Assembly (NCBI RefSeq): GCF_021209385.1
Contig: NZ_JAJOIL010000001.1
Span: 1-64,000, forward strand
Direction: 5' to 3'
Length of the DNA: 64,000 bases
Source: Seleniivibrio sp.
Lineage (GTDB): Bacteria; Chrysiogenota; Deferribacteres; Deferribacterales; Geovibrionaceae
The notes below the pieces were generated by a model. The model saw only the letters and a list, made by a program, of their open reading frames with translations. It did no database searches and had not been told where the DNA came from. Position 1 is the first letter of the stretch; each line of letters opens with the position of its first letter. Positions 1-8,090 of this stretch are shown here, in pieces. Position numbers and translations under genes: made by a program.

Positions 1-78
1 AACAGAAGGCTGCATTCAGCTTTGGGATATAAGAGACCTATGGAAGTGCACATGAATCAGATGAAGATGGCGGCATAA
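1..78 (+). CDS. IS3-family transposase, C-terminal end (partial)
   Basis: Only 25 codons are visible, reading NRRLHSALGYKRPMEVHMNQ and then MKMAA before a TAA at 76-78. The RLHSALGYK-P-E string is the signature C-terminus of the DDE integrase core (OrfB) of IS3-family transposases, where it normally reads R(L)HSALGYxSPxEFE. The rest of the gene lies upstream of the window, so whether the transposase is intact cannot be judged. Confidence 0.8.
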   Translation, partial: NRRLHSALGYKRPMEVHMNQMKMAA

Positions 79-127
79 TATTTACTAAGAAATAGTAAAC
101 TGATGTCTTGACAATAGGTCCACTATA
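1..127 (+). mobile_element. 3' end of an IS3-family insertion sequence
   Basis: Bases 1-78 encode the last residues of an IS3-type transposase. They are followed by about 49 non-coding bases ending in ggtccactata at 117-127. Read inward on the minus strand the end is tatagtggacc then gtcaaga, which resembles the terminal inverted repeats of IS3-subgroup elements (tgaagtggtcc-like). The interrupted ACR3 reading frame resumes just beyond 127, so the element boundary is placed there. The left end and the target duplication lie outside the window, and the exact end could be off by a few bases. Confidence 0.75.
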
Positions 128-972
128 TATCCTGCGCCTGCTTTTTTACCCATATAAAAAGAAACAACAAACATAACTGCAAAATAGATACAGAGCGGAA
201 CGGCTATCCTGAACACATCGTATGGTATCTCCACAATCATCTTACCCTTAAGACTGAACATCACAAATATAGTAAAAAGAAGGGCAATCAGTGTAAGTTT
301 ACCCACTTTCGGAACGAATCGGCTGTAGTAAGCATCTTTTCCTATAATCTTTATGCCTATCAGGCGTGTTATGAATCCCGCTATGAACGGTATGCCGAGG
401 TATATAAAGACACTGACTGCTATCTCTTTGACAGATATGTCCACATAAGTGCCGCGAAGCCCGAAGAACGGCGGCAGAACAGTCATAAAAAACCACGCGA
501 AAACGCTGTAGAAAAACACCTGAAATATTGAGTTGAAAGCAACCAGTCCGGCGGCATACTCTGCGCTGCCCTCCGCAAGCTCGTTCCAGACGATAACCAT
601 TGCGATACATCTCGCAAGACCTATGAGGATAAGCCCCGCCATATAATCCGGCTTGTCGGGCAGAAAAATAACAGCGAGAAAAAACATTAGAAAAGGACCG
701 ATAAGCCAGTTCTGCACCAGCGAAACCAAAAGCACGCGGACATTGCGGAACACGTCCGGCAGATCTTCGTAATGCACCTTCGCAAACGGCGGATACATCA
801 TTATGATAAGCCCCGCGGCAATCGGTACATTAGTTGTTCCGACATTGAAAGCGTTTACTATATTCTCTATTCCGTCGATGAAATAACCGACGGCAACTCC
901 CGCCAGCATCGCAATGATTATTATAAGCGTCAGGTTTCTGTCGGTAAATGACAACTTTGAGGATGTTTTCAT
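128..972 (-). pseudogene. arsB/acr3: ACR3-type arsenite efflux permease, 3'-truncated by the IS element
   Basis: The minus-strand frame encodes about 282 residues of a multi-span membrane protein of the ACR3 (BASS superfamily) arsenite/H+ antiporters, normally about 345 residues. It includes the characteristic [16 protein letters not shown] segment, whose cysteine is the conserved arsenite-site residue of the family. After GKKAGAGY, where family members continue with a final helix pair, the frame enters IS sequence ([13 protein letters not shown]) and stops at 85. Two transmembrane segments are therefore lost and the product is presumably inactive. Start ATG is at 970-972. No other ars gene is visible, though the remainder of an operon could lie left of the IS. 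Confidence 0.85.
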
Positions 973-1059
973 AACTACCCTGCCGAATAAATTTACGACA
1001 GAATTGCATATATCAACTTAAAAATCAACATTATTCCTAAAAATATAAAATTATAACGG

Positions 1060-1097
1060 CGATAAAAAAAATAGCCCGGATTTCTCCGAGCCATTTC
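1060..1097 (-). terminator. Rho-independent terminator after tRNA-Lys
   Basis: On the minus strand a stem (ggctcgga, loop gaaa, tccgggct) is followed by a run of eight T. It lies 10 bases past the tRNA-Lys 3' end. Confidence 0.75.
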
Positions 1098-1106
1098 AGT
1101 TATTTA

Positions 1107-1179
1107 TGGGGTATGTAGGATTCGAACCTACGACCTACTGATTAAGAGTCAGCCGCTCTACCAACTAAGCTAATACCCC
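1107..1179 (-). tRNA. tRNA-Lys (anticodon CTT)
   Basis: A 73-nt cloverleaf folds on the minus strand. The acceptor stem is GGGGTAT/ATACCCC, the D arm includes TAGCTTAGTTGG, the anticodon loop is ACTCTTAAT with anticodon CTT, and the T arm holds GGTTCGAATCC. The discriminator base is A and the CCA tail is not encoded. Confidence 0.95.
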
Positions 1180-1206
1180 TATAAAATTTTTAACATCCAA
1201 AAACGG

Positions 1207-1242
1207 AACAAAAGGGAACCTGTGTTGTTTCAACAAGTTCCC
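1207..1242 (-). terminator. Hairpin with T-rich tail between the two tRNA genes
   Basis: On the minus strand gggaac and gttccc pair around an inner ttgtt/aacaa stem, followed by ttttgttccgttttt. It lies just downstream of tRNA-Ala and could end that transcript or act as a processing signal before tRNA-Lys. Confidence 0.55.
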
Positions 1243-1253
1243 TTCCGATAATA

Positions 1254-1326
<73 letters not shown>

Positions 1327-1345
1327 TGATTTTTCAGGAAGTTTG

Positions 1346-1373
1346 ATTATATTTATATTCATCAGATAATCAA
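1346..1373 (-). promoter_or_regulatory. Sigma-70-type promoter for tRNA-Ala
   Basis: On the minus strand TTGATT (1368-1373) is separated by 16 bp from TATAAT (1346-1351), placing the start of transcription about 15 bp before the tRNA 5' end. Confidence 0.6.
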
Positions 1374-1398
1374 GCATAAATTTTCAATTATTTTTGAC

Positions 1399-1425
1399 AA
1401 AAAAAGCGGCTTGCAAACCCGCCTG
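1399..1425 (-). terminator. Terminator after the DUF438 gene
   Basis: On the minus strand a GC-rich hairpin (gcggg-tttgcaag-ccgc) is followed by seven T, directly downstream of the stop codon at 1430. Confidence 0.65.
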
Positions 1426-1429
1426 GATA

Positions 1430-2644
1430 TCACTGAAAGTCCAGAAGTCTCTTTTCGCCGGAAAGCTCGCGTATTCCTGTCACATCCTGACTGACCTCGA
1501 TTGTACCTATATATTTCCCGTCTTTGTCTCTGAGCGCAAAATACTGGATGAGGATAAATTTGCCGCCCATCTGAATCCAGAAGCTCTCAACGTTCTTTTT
1601 GCCGGATTTAAGACGCTCCACAACATCGTTCACTATATGAACGCTCTCCGGCGGGTGGCAGTTCTGAACTGTGCGTCCGATGATAGCTTTTGAACGCGGA
1701 AAGATACGATCATTGGGAGATGAAAAATAGCGAACCCTGTCGTCGGCATCCACATAGGTCATGTCCACCGGCAGTGTGTTCAGCATAGTTATAAGCTCAT
1801 TTGCGGATAAGCTTCCCGTTTCAAGATCAATAGTTCCGTCGGGAATGGCTGTTCCTTTTTTCAAAGCGGCTTTGACTTCCGGTGTTTTTATGAACGAGTA
1901 ACCGATTTCAGGACACTGCGACACTATCTCTGCGAAAACGTCCTCCGGTATCTTTTGTGCCGCCATGGGCAGCAGTATGTAATCCTCTCTGAAGATAAGC
2001 CCGTATATATCAAAAAACAGCCTGCCCACAGTGCGGTTGAATTTTATACTGTCCATAGACGGTTCCGAAAGGATGCCTGTAAGTAACTTTATACCCTGAC
2101 GCACGTCGTCATGCATCGACCACATCACGCCTATACATCTGTATTCCGGAATATATTTCTCAACATACGGAAAAAGGATGTTCTCCTTCTTTATGTAATG
2201 CTTGTCTATCTCTGTAAGCTCTTCCAGTTTCCCGATGAGTTCACGTTTGCACCTGTCAGATTCAGCGGAACCTTCCTGTGCCTTACTGAATGATTTCAGC
2301 AGCTCCTTTATAGAATCCATGTGTTCAATTACGGCACTGTTTTCATCCGACAGAATGGAAATGAACTGCGGCACATGCCTGCATAGATTGAAGACGTCCT
2401 TGTCCAGCTGGCTTGAAAAGATGTTTATAATTCTGTTCAGCGCATCCTTAACAGTTTCCATATCATAATCGCCGCAGGATACCATCCAGTGAACAAGAGC
2501 CATGACCTCGTCATACTGAACTGATTTTATATCGCCTTCATATTCGGCATAAAGTGCTCCAAGGTCTTCGTCTTCAAGAACGCCCTTGCAGTAGAGCCTG
2601 AGGTTTTCCATATGGGGATCATTTTTGGCAAGCCATTCCGACAT
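1430..2644 (-). CDS. DUF438/hemerythrin-like protein with C-terminal PAS domain
   Basis: This 404-residue cytoplasmic protein matches the DUF438 architecture. It has an N-terminal helical DUF438 region (about 1-95) and a hemerythrin-like four-helix domain (about 95-240) with candidate iron ligands in HMDS, HYIKKENILFP and MWSMHDD. A PAS-type domain follows (about 290-395; TYVDADDRVRYF...IIGRTVQNCHPP). Relatives are thought to sense O2, NO or redox state, but the substrate is unknown. Start ATG 2644 is preferred over an upstream GTG at 2650 because a ggagg box lies 6 bp before it. It is monocistronic with its own terminator, and no neighbour suggests a pathway. Confidence 0.85.
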   Translation of the reverse strand: MSEWLAKNDPHMENLRLYCKGVLEDEDLGALYAEYEGDIKSVQYDEVMALVHWMVSCGDYDMETVKDALNRIINIFSSQLDKDVFNLCRHVPQFISILSDENSAVIEHMDSIKELLKSFSKAQEGSAESDRCKRELIGKLEELTEIDKHYIKKENILFPYVEKYIPEYRCIGVMWSMHDDVRQGIKLLTGILSEPSMDSIKFNRTVGRLFFDIYGLIFREDYILLPMAAQKIPEDVFAEIVSQCPEIGYSFIKTPEVKAALKKGTAIPDGTIDLETGSLSANELITMLNTLPVDMTYVDADDRVRYFSSPNDRIFPRSKAIIGRTVQNCHPPESVHIVNDVVERLKSGKKNVESFWIQMGGKFILIQYFALRDKDGKYIGTIEVSQDVTGIRELSGEKRLLDFQ

Positions 2645-2816
2645 TATCACCCTCCGGCAGTGTTTAACGAATTATACCCCATTAAGAACCATGTTTCAAT
2701 TCACCACGCTGATTTCCAAAGGAGTTCCGGTCAATTTTTCTTCTGCCGGACAACCGTACAGATACTTTTGATATTGAAAAAACACACCTTTATTTTCAAT
2801 ACACTGCACGACAGTC

Positions 2817-2845
2817 TTGCTTCCTTTCATTTTTGATACCATAAT
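2817..2845 (+). promoter_or_regulatory. Promoter of pncA-pncB
   Basis: TTGCTT (2817-2822) and CATAAT (2840-2845) are separated by 17 bp, upstream of pncA and its ribosome site. Confidence 0.45.
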
Positions 2846-2885
2846 TACAGTCAGCTCACAAAATATCAGCACAGGAAGGTACAGC

Positions 2886-3518
2886 ATGACAGCAGGAAAA
2901 GATACCGCTTTGATAGTTGTTGATGTCCAAAACGACTTCTGCCCGGGCGGCGGGCTTGCCGTTAAAGGCGGTGACGAGGTTGTTTCAGTTATCAACAAAA
3001 TGATGGATTGCTTTGATACGGTTGTCGGAACACAGGACTGGCATCCGGCAAACCACAGATCTTTCGCATCAAACAACGAAGGCACCGAAGTTTATCAGAT
3101 TAAAAATCTGAACGGAACTGATCAGGTCATGTGGCCCGACCACTGTGTTCAGGGTACATGCGGAGCCGATTTTCATCCCGATCTCACAACCGACCTTTTT
3201 TCAGTCATAATCAGAAAAGGGAGCAATCCTGAGATAGATTCATATTCCGCATTCATGGAGAATGACAGGAAGACAGTAACGGGACTTAAAGGCTATCTGG
3301 AAAGCAAAGGCATTAAAAAAGTGTTCATAACCGGGCTTGCAACTGATTACTGCGTAAGATATACCGCAGAAGATGCGCTTTCAGCCGGATTCGAGGTTTA
3401 TGTAGCCGCAGACGCGTGCAGAGGAGTGGATTTTCCGGAAGGAAGTGCCAAAGCCGCTCTTGATGCTATGCAGGCAAAAGGCATAAGGATAATCTCTTCG
3501 GAGGATATTTTAAAATGA
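2886..3518 (+). CDS. pncA: Nicotinamidase
   Basis: This 210-residue isochorismatase-fold enzyme deaminates nicotinamide to nicotinate in NAD salvage. Visible motifs are the Asp in VVDVQNDFCPGG, the metal-site Asp/His in GTQDWHPANHRSF, the Lys in IIRKG, and the nucleophilic Cys in ITGLATDYCVRYTA. Start ATG 2886 follows an aggaagg box; the frame stays open upstream to 2817 but that part does not match the family. The stop overlaps the start of pncB (ATGA), so the two successive steps are co-translated. Length is normal. Confidence 0.95.
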   Translation: MTAGKDTALIVVDVQNDFCPGGGLAVKGGDEVVSVINKMMDCFDTVVGTQDWHPANHRSFASNNEGTEVYQIKNLNGTDQVMWPDHCVQGTCGADFHPDLTTDLFSVIIRKGSNPEIDSYSAFMENDRKTVTGLKGYLESKGIKKVFITGLATDYCVRYTAEDALSAGFEVYVAADACRGVDFPEGSAKAALDAMQAKGIRIISSEDILK

Positions 3519-4975
3519 AATGCACTTACTCGGCGCTTCTGACAGATTTTTACGAACTCACAATGATGCAGGGATTCTTTTCGCAAAATCCCGACAGACT
3601 GTCCGTTTTCGACATGTTCTTCCGCAGACAGCCATACGGCGGCGGTTACGCTGTTTTCGCAGGACTGGAGCCTATGCTCGACGCTATAGAGAACTTCACT
3701 TTTTCGGCGGACGATATCGGCTATCTCAAAAGCCTGAACTGCTTTTCTAAGGAATTTCTGGACTACCTCAGTAATTTCCGTTTCAAAGGCGAAATATATG
3801 CCGTTAAGGAAGGCACTGTCGTTTTCCCAAATGAACCTCTGCTCAGAGTTAAAGGGACTCTGCTCGAAGCCCAGCTTATCGAGCCTATTCTCCTCAACTT
3901 TGTGAATTTTCAGACCAGCATAGCTACCAAGTCCGCCAGAATATGCAGAGCCGCAGGTGCTTCCGCCGTTATGGAATTCGGACTGAGGCGCGCGCAGGGA
4001 CCCGACGGCGCAGTGTCCGCCACAAGGGCATCATACATCGGCGGAGTCGGCGCGACATCAAACGTTCTTGCAGGCAAATTATATGATATCCCAGTCAGCG
4101 GAACCATGGCGCATAGCTGGATAATGAGCTTTAAAACCGAGCTTGAGGCATTTGAAGCATTTGCACAAATGTATCCCAACAATTGCATTCTTCTTGCAGA
4201 TACATACGACACGCTGAAATCAGGCGTACAGAACGCCGTAAAAGTATTCAAAAAACTTAAGGCAAAAGGCTGCAAAGGATACGGCATACGCCTTGACAGC
4301 GGGGATTTGAGCTTTCTGAGCCGCGAAGCTAAAAGAATCTTTGCGGAAAACGGATTGCAGGAAGCAAAAATAGTCGCATCCAACGATCTGGACGAATGGG
4401 TCATCGAACAGATGGCATTCGAAGGCGCCAGAGTAGACGCTTACGGCGTGGGAACCAGACTTGTCACAGCGGACAAAGATCCTTCGCTCACCGGAGTGTA
4501 TAAGCTCACAGCGAAAGAAGCTGAAGACGGCTCTTTTTCTCCGGCAATAAAACTGACAAATAACCCAGAAAAGATGTCAAACCCCGGTATAAAGAACATC
4601 CTCCGTTTTTATGACAAAAGCGGAATGATGCTTGCAGATATGGTACTTTTTGAAGAGGAAACAGAGGAAATTCTGAAAATCACCGCAGAAAAGAAACCCC
4701 TGCGCCTGAACCACCCATCCATTGAATATGCTTTCATAACACTGGATGAATACGCCGATGCAAAACTCCTGCTTGAGAAGGTCATGGAAGGCGGTAAAAA
4801 GATAATCGCTCAATCTGACTTGCGTGAAATAAGAGGACGTGCGAAAACAGAAATGAATTCCCTGCACGACACGTTCAAACGCCTGCTGAATCCTCACGTC
4901 TACAAGGTAAGCATCTCCGACAGGCTGAAGAAGGTCAAAACCGACATGATCAGCGAACATATGCAGGACTCATAA
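3515..4975 (+). CDS. pncB: Nicotinate phosphoribosyltransferase
   Basis: This 486-residue protein converts nicotinate plus PRPP to nicotinate mononucleotide. It starts with the family hallmark ALLTDFYELTMMQGFF, followed by GGYAVFAGLEPML, the active-site region around EFGLRRAQGPDGA with a histidine in GTMAHSW, and the phosphate-binding GIRLDSGDLSFLSREAK and GVGTRLVTA segments. Length fits the long bacterial PncB-B type. It overlaps pncA by 4 bp and is followed by a strong terminator, so pncAB is a complete two-gene operon feeding NAD synthesis. Confidence 0.95.
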   Translation: MKCTYSALLTDFYELTMMQGFFSQNPDRLSVFDMFFRRQPYGGGYAVFAGLEPMLDAIENFTFSADDIGYLKSLNCFSKEFLDYLSNFRFKGEIYAVKEGTVVFPNEPLLRVKGTLLEAQLIEPILLNFVNFQTSIATKSARICRAAGASAVMEFGLRRAQGPDGAVSATRASYIGGVGATSNVLAGKLYDIPVSGTMAHSWIMSFKTELEAFEAFAQMYPNNCILLADTYDTLKSGVQNAVKVFKKLKAKGCKGYGIRLDSGDLSFLSREAKRIFAENGLQEAKIVASNDLDEWVIEQMAFEGARVDAYGVGTRLVTADKDPSLTGVYKLTAKEAEDGSFSPAIKLTNNPEKMSNPGIKNILRFYDKSGMMLADMVLFEEETEEILKITAEKKPLRLNHPSIEYAFITLDEYADAKLLLEKVMEGGKKIIAQSDLREIRGRAKTEMNSLHDTFKRLLNPHVYKVSISDRLKKVKTDMISEHMQDS

Positions 4976-5008
4976 AAAAAACCGCTATAATTACAATCTA
5001 TTTCTATA

Positions 5009-5036
5009 AGGGCTGACATTTCAGCCCTCTTTTTTT
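5009..5036 (+). terminator. Terminator of pncAB
   Basis: Perfect 8-bp stem agggctga / tcagccct with a 4-nt loop, followed by a T-rich tract (ctcttttttt). Confidence 0.9.
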
Positions 5037-5045
5037 ATGTCTTAA

Positions 5046-5441
5046 CTGTTAGAATCTGAAAATCAGGCATCGGCAGGTTACGGAGCATATAACAGCAACG
5101 AGCCTGTAGGTCAAATTTCTCTTGATAGAGTATTTATCGAAAAGGGACTTAGAGCGAATTACAAACTTTTAGCATCAATTACAGTTGTTGGCGACAGTAT
5201 GGAACCTACATTGCGAAATGGTGATGTGGTCATCGTTGATAATAGCCAAACTGGCGGGGATGGCATATTTATAGTCAGAGCCGGAGAGGTTTTATATATA
5301 AAACGTGTACAAATATTCTTCGATAAGGGTATAATGAGATTAACATCGGACAACGGTTTCTATGAGCCGATGGAGCTTGATGTCAAAACTGATAATGTTA
5401 AAGTCGTTGGTCGCGTAATATGCTGCCTCCGAAAAATCTAA
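5046..5441 (+). pseudogene. S24/LexA-type phage repressor, N-terminus missing
   Basis: The open frame begins right after a stop at 5043-5045 and encodes 131 residues of an S24 autoproteolytic domain. It includes an Ala-Gly cleavage-site-like ASAGYG, the nucleophile Ser in GDSMEPTLRNGD, and the catalytic Lys in VLYIKRV. The N-terminal helix-turn-helix that such repressors need for DNA binding is absent; upstream lies the pncB terminator. The only ATG in frame (5199) is inside the catalytic motif, so this is a decapitated remnant. Its lower GC and position next to small unknown genes suggest a decayed prophage or element edge. Confidence 0.8.
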
Positions 5442-5457
5442 CAACTAAGAGGTCTTG

Positions 5458-5712
5458 ATGGCTAAGTTAACTTTCATTTTTGCTATACTCTGCCTTCTGA
5501 TTGGTTTGATTTTCCCTCCATTTATCATGATAGCCATCATCATGTTATTGATTGCTCTATTTCTCAAGCCCACTAATCAAAAACCTGACAACGGTTTTTT
5601 AGCTGGTCTCAAAAGAGGGCTTTATGAAAGAAAATGTCCCTACTGTTTGTCACAAATCCCCGCCGATGCACTTAAATGCAAGCACTGTGGGGAATTTGTA
5701 AAGCCGGATTAA
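5458..5712 (+). CDS. Small membrane protein with C-terminal zinc ribbon
   Basis: The protein has 84 residues. Two hydrophobic stretches (about residues 4-20 and 22-37) form a hairpin in the membrane. A basic linker follows, then a CPYC...CKHC zinc-ribbon (CPYCLSQIPADALKCKHCGEF) of the kind often fused to membrane segments in small accessory proteins. Start ATG 5458 is chosen over TTG 5455 because of its spacing from aagagg. Function is unknown. It lies 16 bp after the repressor remnant and 3 bp before a lipoprotein gene, so the two are probably co-transcribed. Confidence 0.7.
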   Translation: MAKLTFIFAILCLLIGLIFPPFIMIAIIMLLIALFLKPTNQKPDNGFLAGLKRGLYERKCPYCLSQIPADALKCKHCGEFVKPD

Positions 5713-5715
5713 TAA

Positions 5716-6348
5716 ATGAAATTTAGAATTATCTTTATAATATGCTTGTCAATCATTACAACATCGTGTGCAAACAATTATACTCCAAAGTATTTCCCAA
5801 CATCGCAGACAAAAATTGACGGATATCTTAAAGAAATAAATGTCACCACGGCACCCGAAGAAAAACAGATGGGAAAAATTGTCGGGTTAAGGGATTCAAA
5901 ACTTGATTTAATTAAAGAATCAATACAAAAAACAATGGACAATTCTCATACATTTAATGGCAACATTAAAAACCTGTATACATTGGATGCAACAATTTAC
6001 ACGTTTTACACACCTGCTGCAAAGGTATTTATGTCTTTTTACCCCATGCAGGTATTTGTCCCCGCAAATCAATCACAACCGACTGATGTTATCATCAGAT
6101 ATGATATCTATGATGATTTTGGCACCATTTACAGTTTGGTTGTAACAAGCCAAGGCGTCGGAGACTCTTCATGCACAAGTGATTGCTCAGAACATTTCGC
6201 AGTTAGAAATAACATTTCAATGTTTATGGATAACTTTATCGCCGCAATTCCTGAGATGGAAGAATACATAGAGGGTAGTAAACCGAAAAAAGAACAAGAG
6301 AAGAATTTCAAATCTCTGATCAGAATCATGCCTAAGAACAGTCGTTAG
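5716..6348 (+). CDS. Putative lipoprotein of unknown function
   Basis: The protein has 210 residues with a type II signal peptide: KFR, a hydrophobic core, then the lipobox-like ITTSC, predicting lipidation at Cys18. The mature part has a beta-rich central region and an internal cysteine pair (SSCTSDCSE) that could form a disulfide. No family is recognised. It follows the zinc-ribbon membrane gene after 3 bp and has low GC like its neighbours, so it probably belongs to the same acquired stretch. No clear Shine-Dalgarno box is seen, so translation may be coupled. Confidence 0.65.
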   Translation: MKFRIIFIICLSIITTSCANNYTPKYFPTSQTKIDGYLKEINVTTAPEEKQMGKIVGLRDSKLDLIKESIQKTMDNSHTFNGNIKNLYTLDATIYTFYTPAAKVFMSFYPMQVFVPANQSQPTDVIIRYDIYDDFGTIYSLVVTSQGVGDSSCTSDCSEHFAVRNNISMFMDNFIAAIPEMEEYIEGSKPKKEQEKNFKSLIRIMPKNSR

Positions 6349-6830
6349 TCTCCATCATCAAAACCGCGCGTTCAAATTTCGCTGGTTTCGATGCGCTCGT
6401 CAACCATCTTCAAAAAGGATAGCACTCTTAATTTTCTCGCTTTAAAAGTTCGACCGTCTTTCTCGCATTATAGATTTTCATAATAGCTCTTTTCTTGGTT
6501 TTGGTCACTGTGACTTCTTACGAAAGCTCTGACATGTTAAGAGATGTTAAGTAGAAGTTGGAAAAAAAATTCCATTCCGTTTGACACGACAGTCACTACT
6601 CTTTTGACACCCCCGTACATTTATTCATCAAAACTACTCACTTATAATTCTTCTGAAATATTTTATTCCATAATATCAACCATATACATTCTTGATATAT
6701 TATCGGATATTTTACATTTTTCTTTACATTTTATATGACTTTTTTCTTTACATTAAATAGCTACTATGATATATAAATAATTGTGGTTAGGAATTAAAAA
6801 TATTACATTTTTAATTTTAAAGAGGGTGTT
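6349..6830. other. AT-rich intergenic stretch before the Fic gene
   Basis: About 480 bp without a convincing gene. The only frame (6544-6738) encodes low-complexity Ile/Ser/Tyr-rich sequence with no ribosome site. The 3' third is very AT-rich and probably holds the Fic promoter. A 9-bp inverted repeat sits just before the ribosome site and is listed separately. Confidence 0.6.
6793..6815. promoter_or_regulatory. Inverted repeat upstream of the Fic gene
   Basis: attaaaaat (6793-6801) and atttttaat (6807-6815) are perfect 9-bp inverted arms around a 5-nt spacer, 5 bp before the aagaggg ribosome site. It could be an operator for the winged-helix domain at the C-terminus of the Fic protein, or an mRNA hairpin. 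Confidence 0.4.
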
Positions 6831-7931
6831 ATGTTATATAAAAAGCAACTGGTTATTGCGGACGGTTTTTCTACGGCGGATATTTTTGACGAGAATCAGC
6901 TAAATGATTTACTTACAAGGGCATCTGTTCTGAACGGAACCATCAGCGATATACCGCTGCTGCCCAATCAGGCGTTAGAAATGGAGACCGAAATTGCTGT
7001 TTCCTCCATTTTTGCCACTGCCGCACTGGACGGAAACACACTTTCTAAAGAAGAAATAGCATCCATATACTCACAAAATGCATCTAAAACTTCTACAGCA
7101 AACAATGTAAAAGAAATAAAGAACCTGATAAGAGCATATAAACTGCTCGACGAGATAGTGCCGGACGGTTCGGCACCAGTTATAACTCAGGAACTCATAA
7201 AAGAACTGCACAAAAACCTCACCATAGGAATCGACACAGCAGGTTCCACCCCCGGTGAATACCGCGATAAACCCGCGAAGGCAGGAAGCAGAAAATCAGC
7301 AGACCTTGACGCGCAGATGGCTGAGTTCATTGAGTTCATCAACCATCCCGTTATGATGTCCGTATCACCCTATGTCCGCGCCGCAGCCGCGCACGCGAAG
7401 CTCACAGGAATACACCCTTTCTTCACGGCGAACGGACGCACTGCAAGACTTCTGGAAGCCTACATCCTCTCCCATGCTGACATGCGTCTCACTGCAAAAT
7501 CACTCAGTGTCCGCTACCATGCAAAATCAGAAGAGTATTTCAATATATTTTCAATGTCTAAAAGAGCCAAAAAAGACATAACTCCTTTTATCCGGTTCGT
7601 CCTTGAGGCGGTCAACGCCTCACTGGACGGGCTGAAGGACACTGTTTACGGTTACCTTTATGACCTGACCATGCGCGAATACCTCAATATACTTAAAGAG
7701 GACGGCGATCTGAACCAGCGCCAGCTTGATCTTGTCATACTTATGATGGACAAGGATTGTACAATCACTCTGGCATCCATCCAGACGAACCTTCCGTTCT
7801 CTCTGCTTTACTCAGGCAAGAACGAGCAGACAGCCAGACGTGACCTTAAAAAACTGACGGATATGAAGATATTAGCAACCGACGATAACAAGGAATACAG
7901 ACTCGGAACAGACCTGCTCTGTTTCGGCTAA
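6831..7931 (+). CDS. Fic domain protein with C-terminal winged helix
   Basis: This 366-residue protein has a Fic N-terminal helix (about 40-80), a Fic core (about 115-255) and a wHTH-like tail (about 285-366). Fic enzymes usually transfer AMP from ATP to a hydroxyl side chain. The motif is HPFFTANGRTAR (195-206): the catalytic His, Asn-Gly-Arg and second Arg are present, but the Asp/Glu expected at residue 199 is Thr and the next Gly is Ala. The N-terminal inhibitory helix reads AALDGN (64-69), with Asp for the usual Glu. No antitoxin gene is adjacent, which fits self-inhibited class II Fic proteins. Ribosome site aagaggg precedes ATG 6831. Confidence 0.85.
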   Translation: MLYKKQLVIADGFSTADIFDENQLNDLLTRASVLNGTISDIPLLPNQALEMETEIAVSSIFATAALDGNTLSKEEIASIYSQNASKTSTANNVKEIKNLIRAYKLLDEIVPDGSAPVITQELIKELHKNLTIGIDTAGSTPGEYRDKPAKAGSRKSADLDAQMAEFIEFINHPVMMSVSPYVRAAAAHAKLTGIHPFFTANGRTARLLEAYILSHADMRLTAKSLSVRYHAKSEEYFNIFSMSKRAKKDITPFIRFVLEAVNASLDGLKDTVYGYLYDLTMREYLNILKEDGDLNQRQLDLVILMMDKDCTITLASIQTNLPFSLLYSGKNEQTARRDLKKLTDMKILATDDNKEYRLGTDLLCFG

Positions 7932-7983
7932 TATAACCAAGCGTAGTGTGAGCCTACGCAGGCTTTGCCTGTGTAAGGCGTTG

Positions 7984-8012
7984 ATCAAAAATGACACGAC
8001 GTCATTTTTGAT
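7984..8012. repeat. Perfect 12-bp hairpin in the fic-glycosyltransferase gap
   Basis: atcaaaaatgac (7984-7995) and its exact complement gtcatttttgat (8001-8012) flank a 5-nt loop. It has no T tail in either direction and differs from the terminator just downstream. It may be a remnant of a mobile palindromic element. Confidence 0.5.
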
Positions 8013-8059
8013 ATACATACTCTGATCATTTCGTACCTCGTAACTCTTCTTTTAGCCTG

Positions 8060-8090
8060 AAAGCCCCGCACTGCCATGCGGGGCTTTTCA
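8060..8090. terminator. Bidirectional terminator between fic and the glycosyltransferase gene
   Basis: gccccgca / tgcggggc with a 6-nt loop (8063-8084). It is followed by tttt on the plus strand and ttt on the minus strand, between convergent genes. Confidence 0.8.

Noticed and set aside
1207-1242. Possible small RNA between the tRNA genes
   Set aside because: A simple hairpin with a T-rich tail is adequately explained as a terminator or processing signal.
6544-6738. 64-codon frame in the AT-rich gap before fic
   Set aside because: Low-complexity Ser/Ile/Tyr sequence, no ribosome site, and explained by AT-rich DNA.
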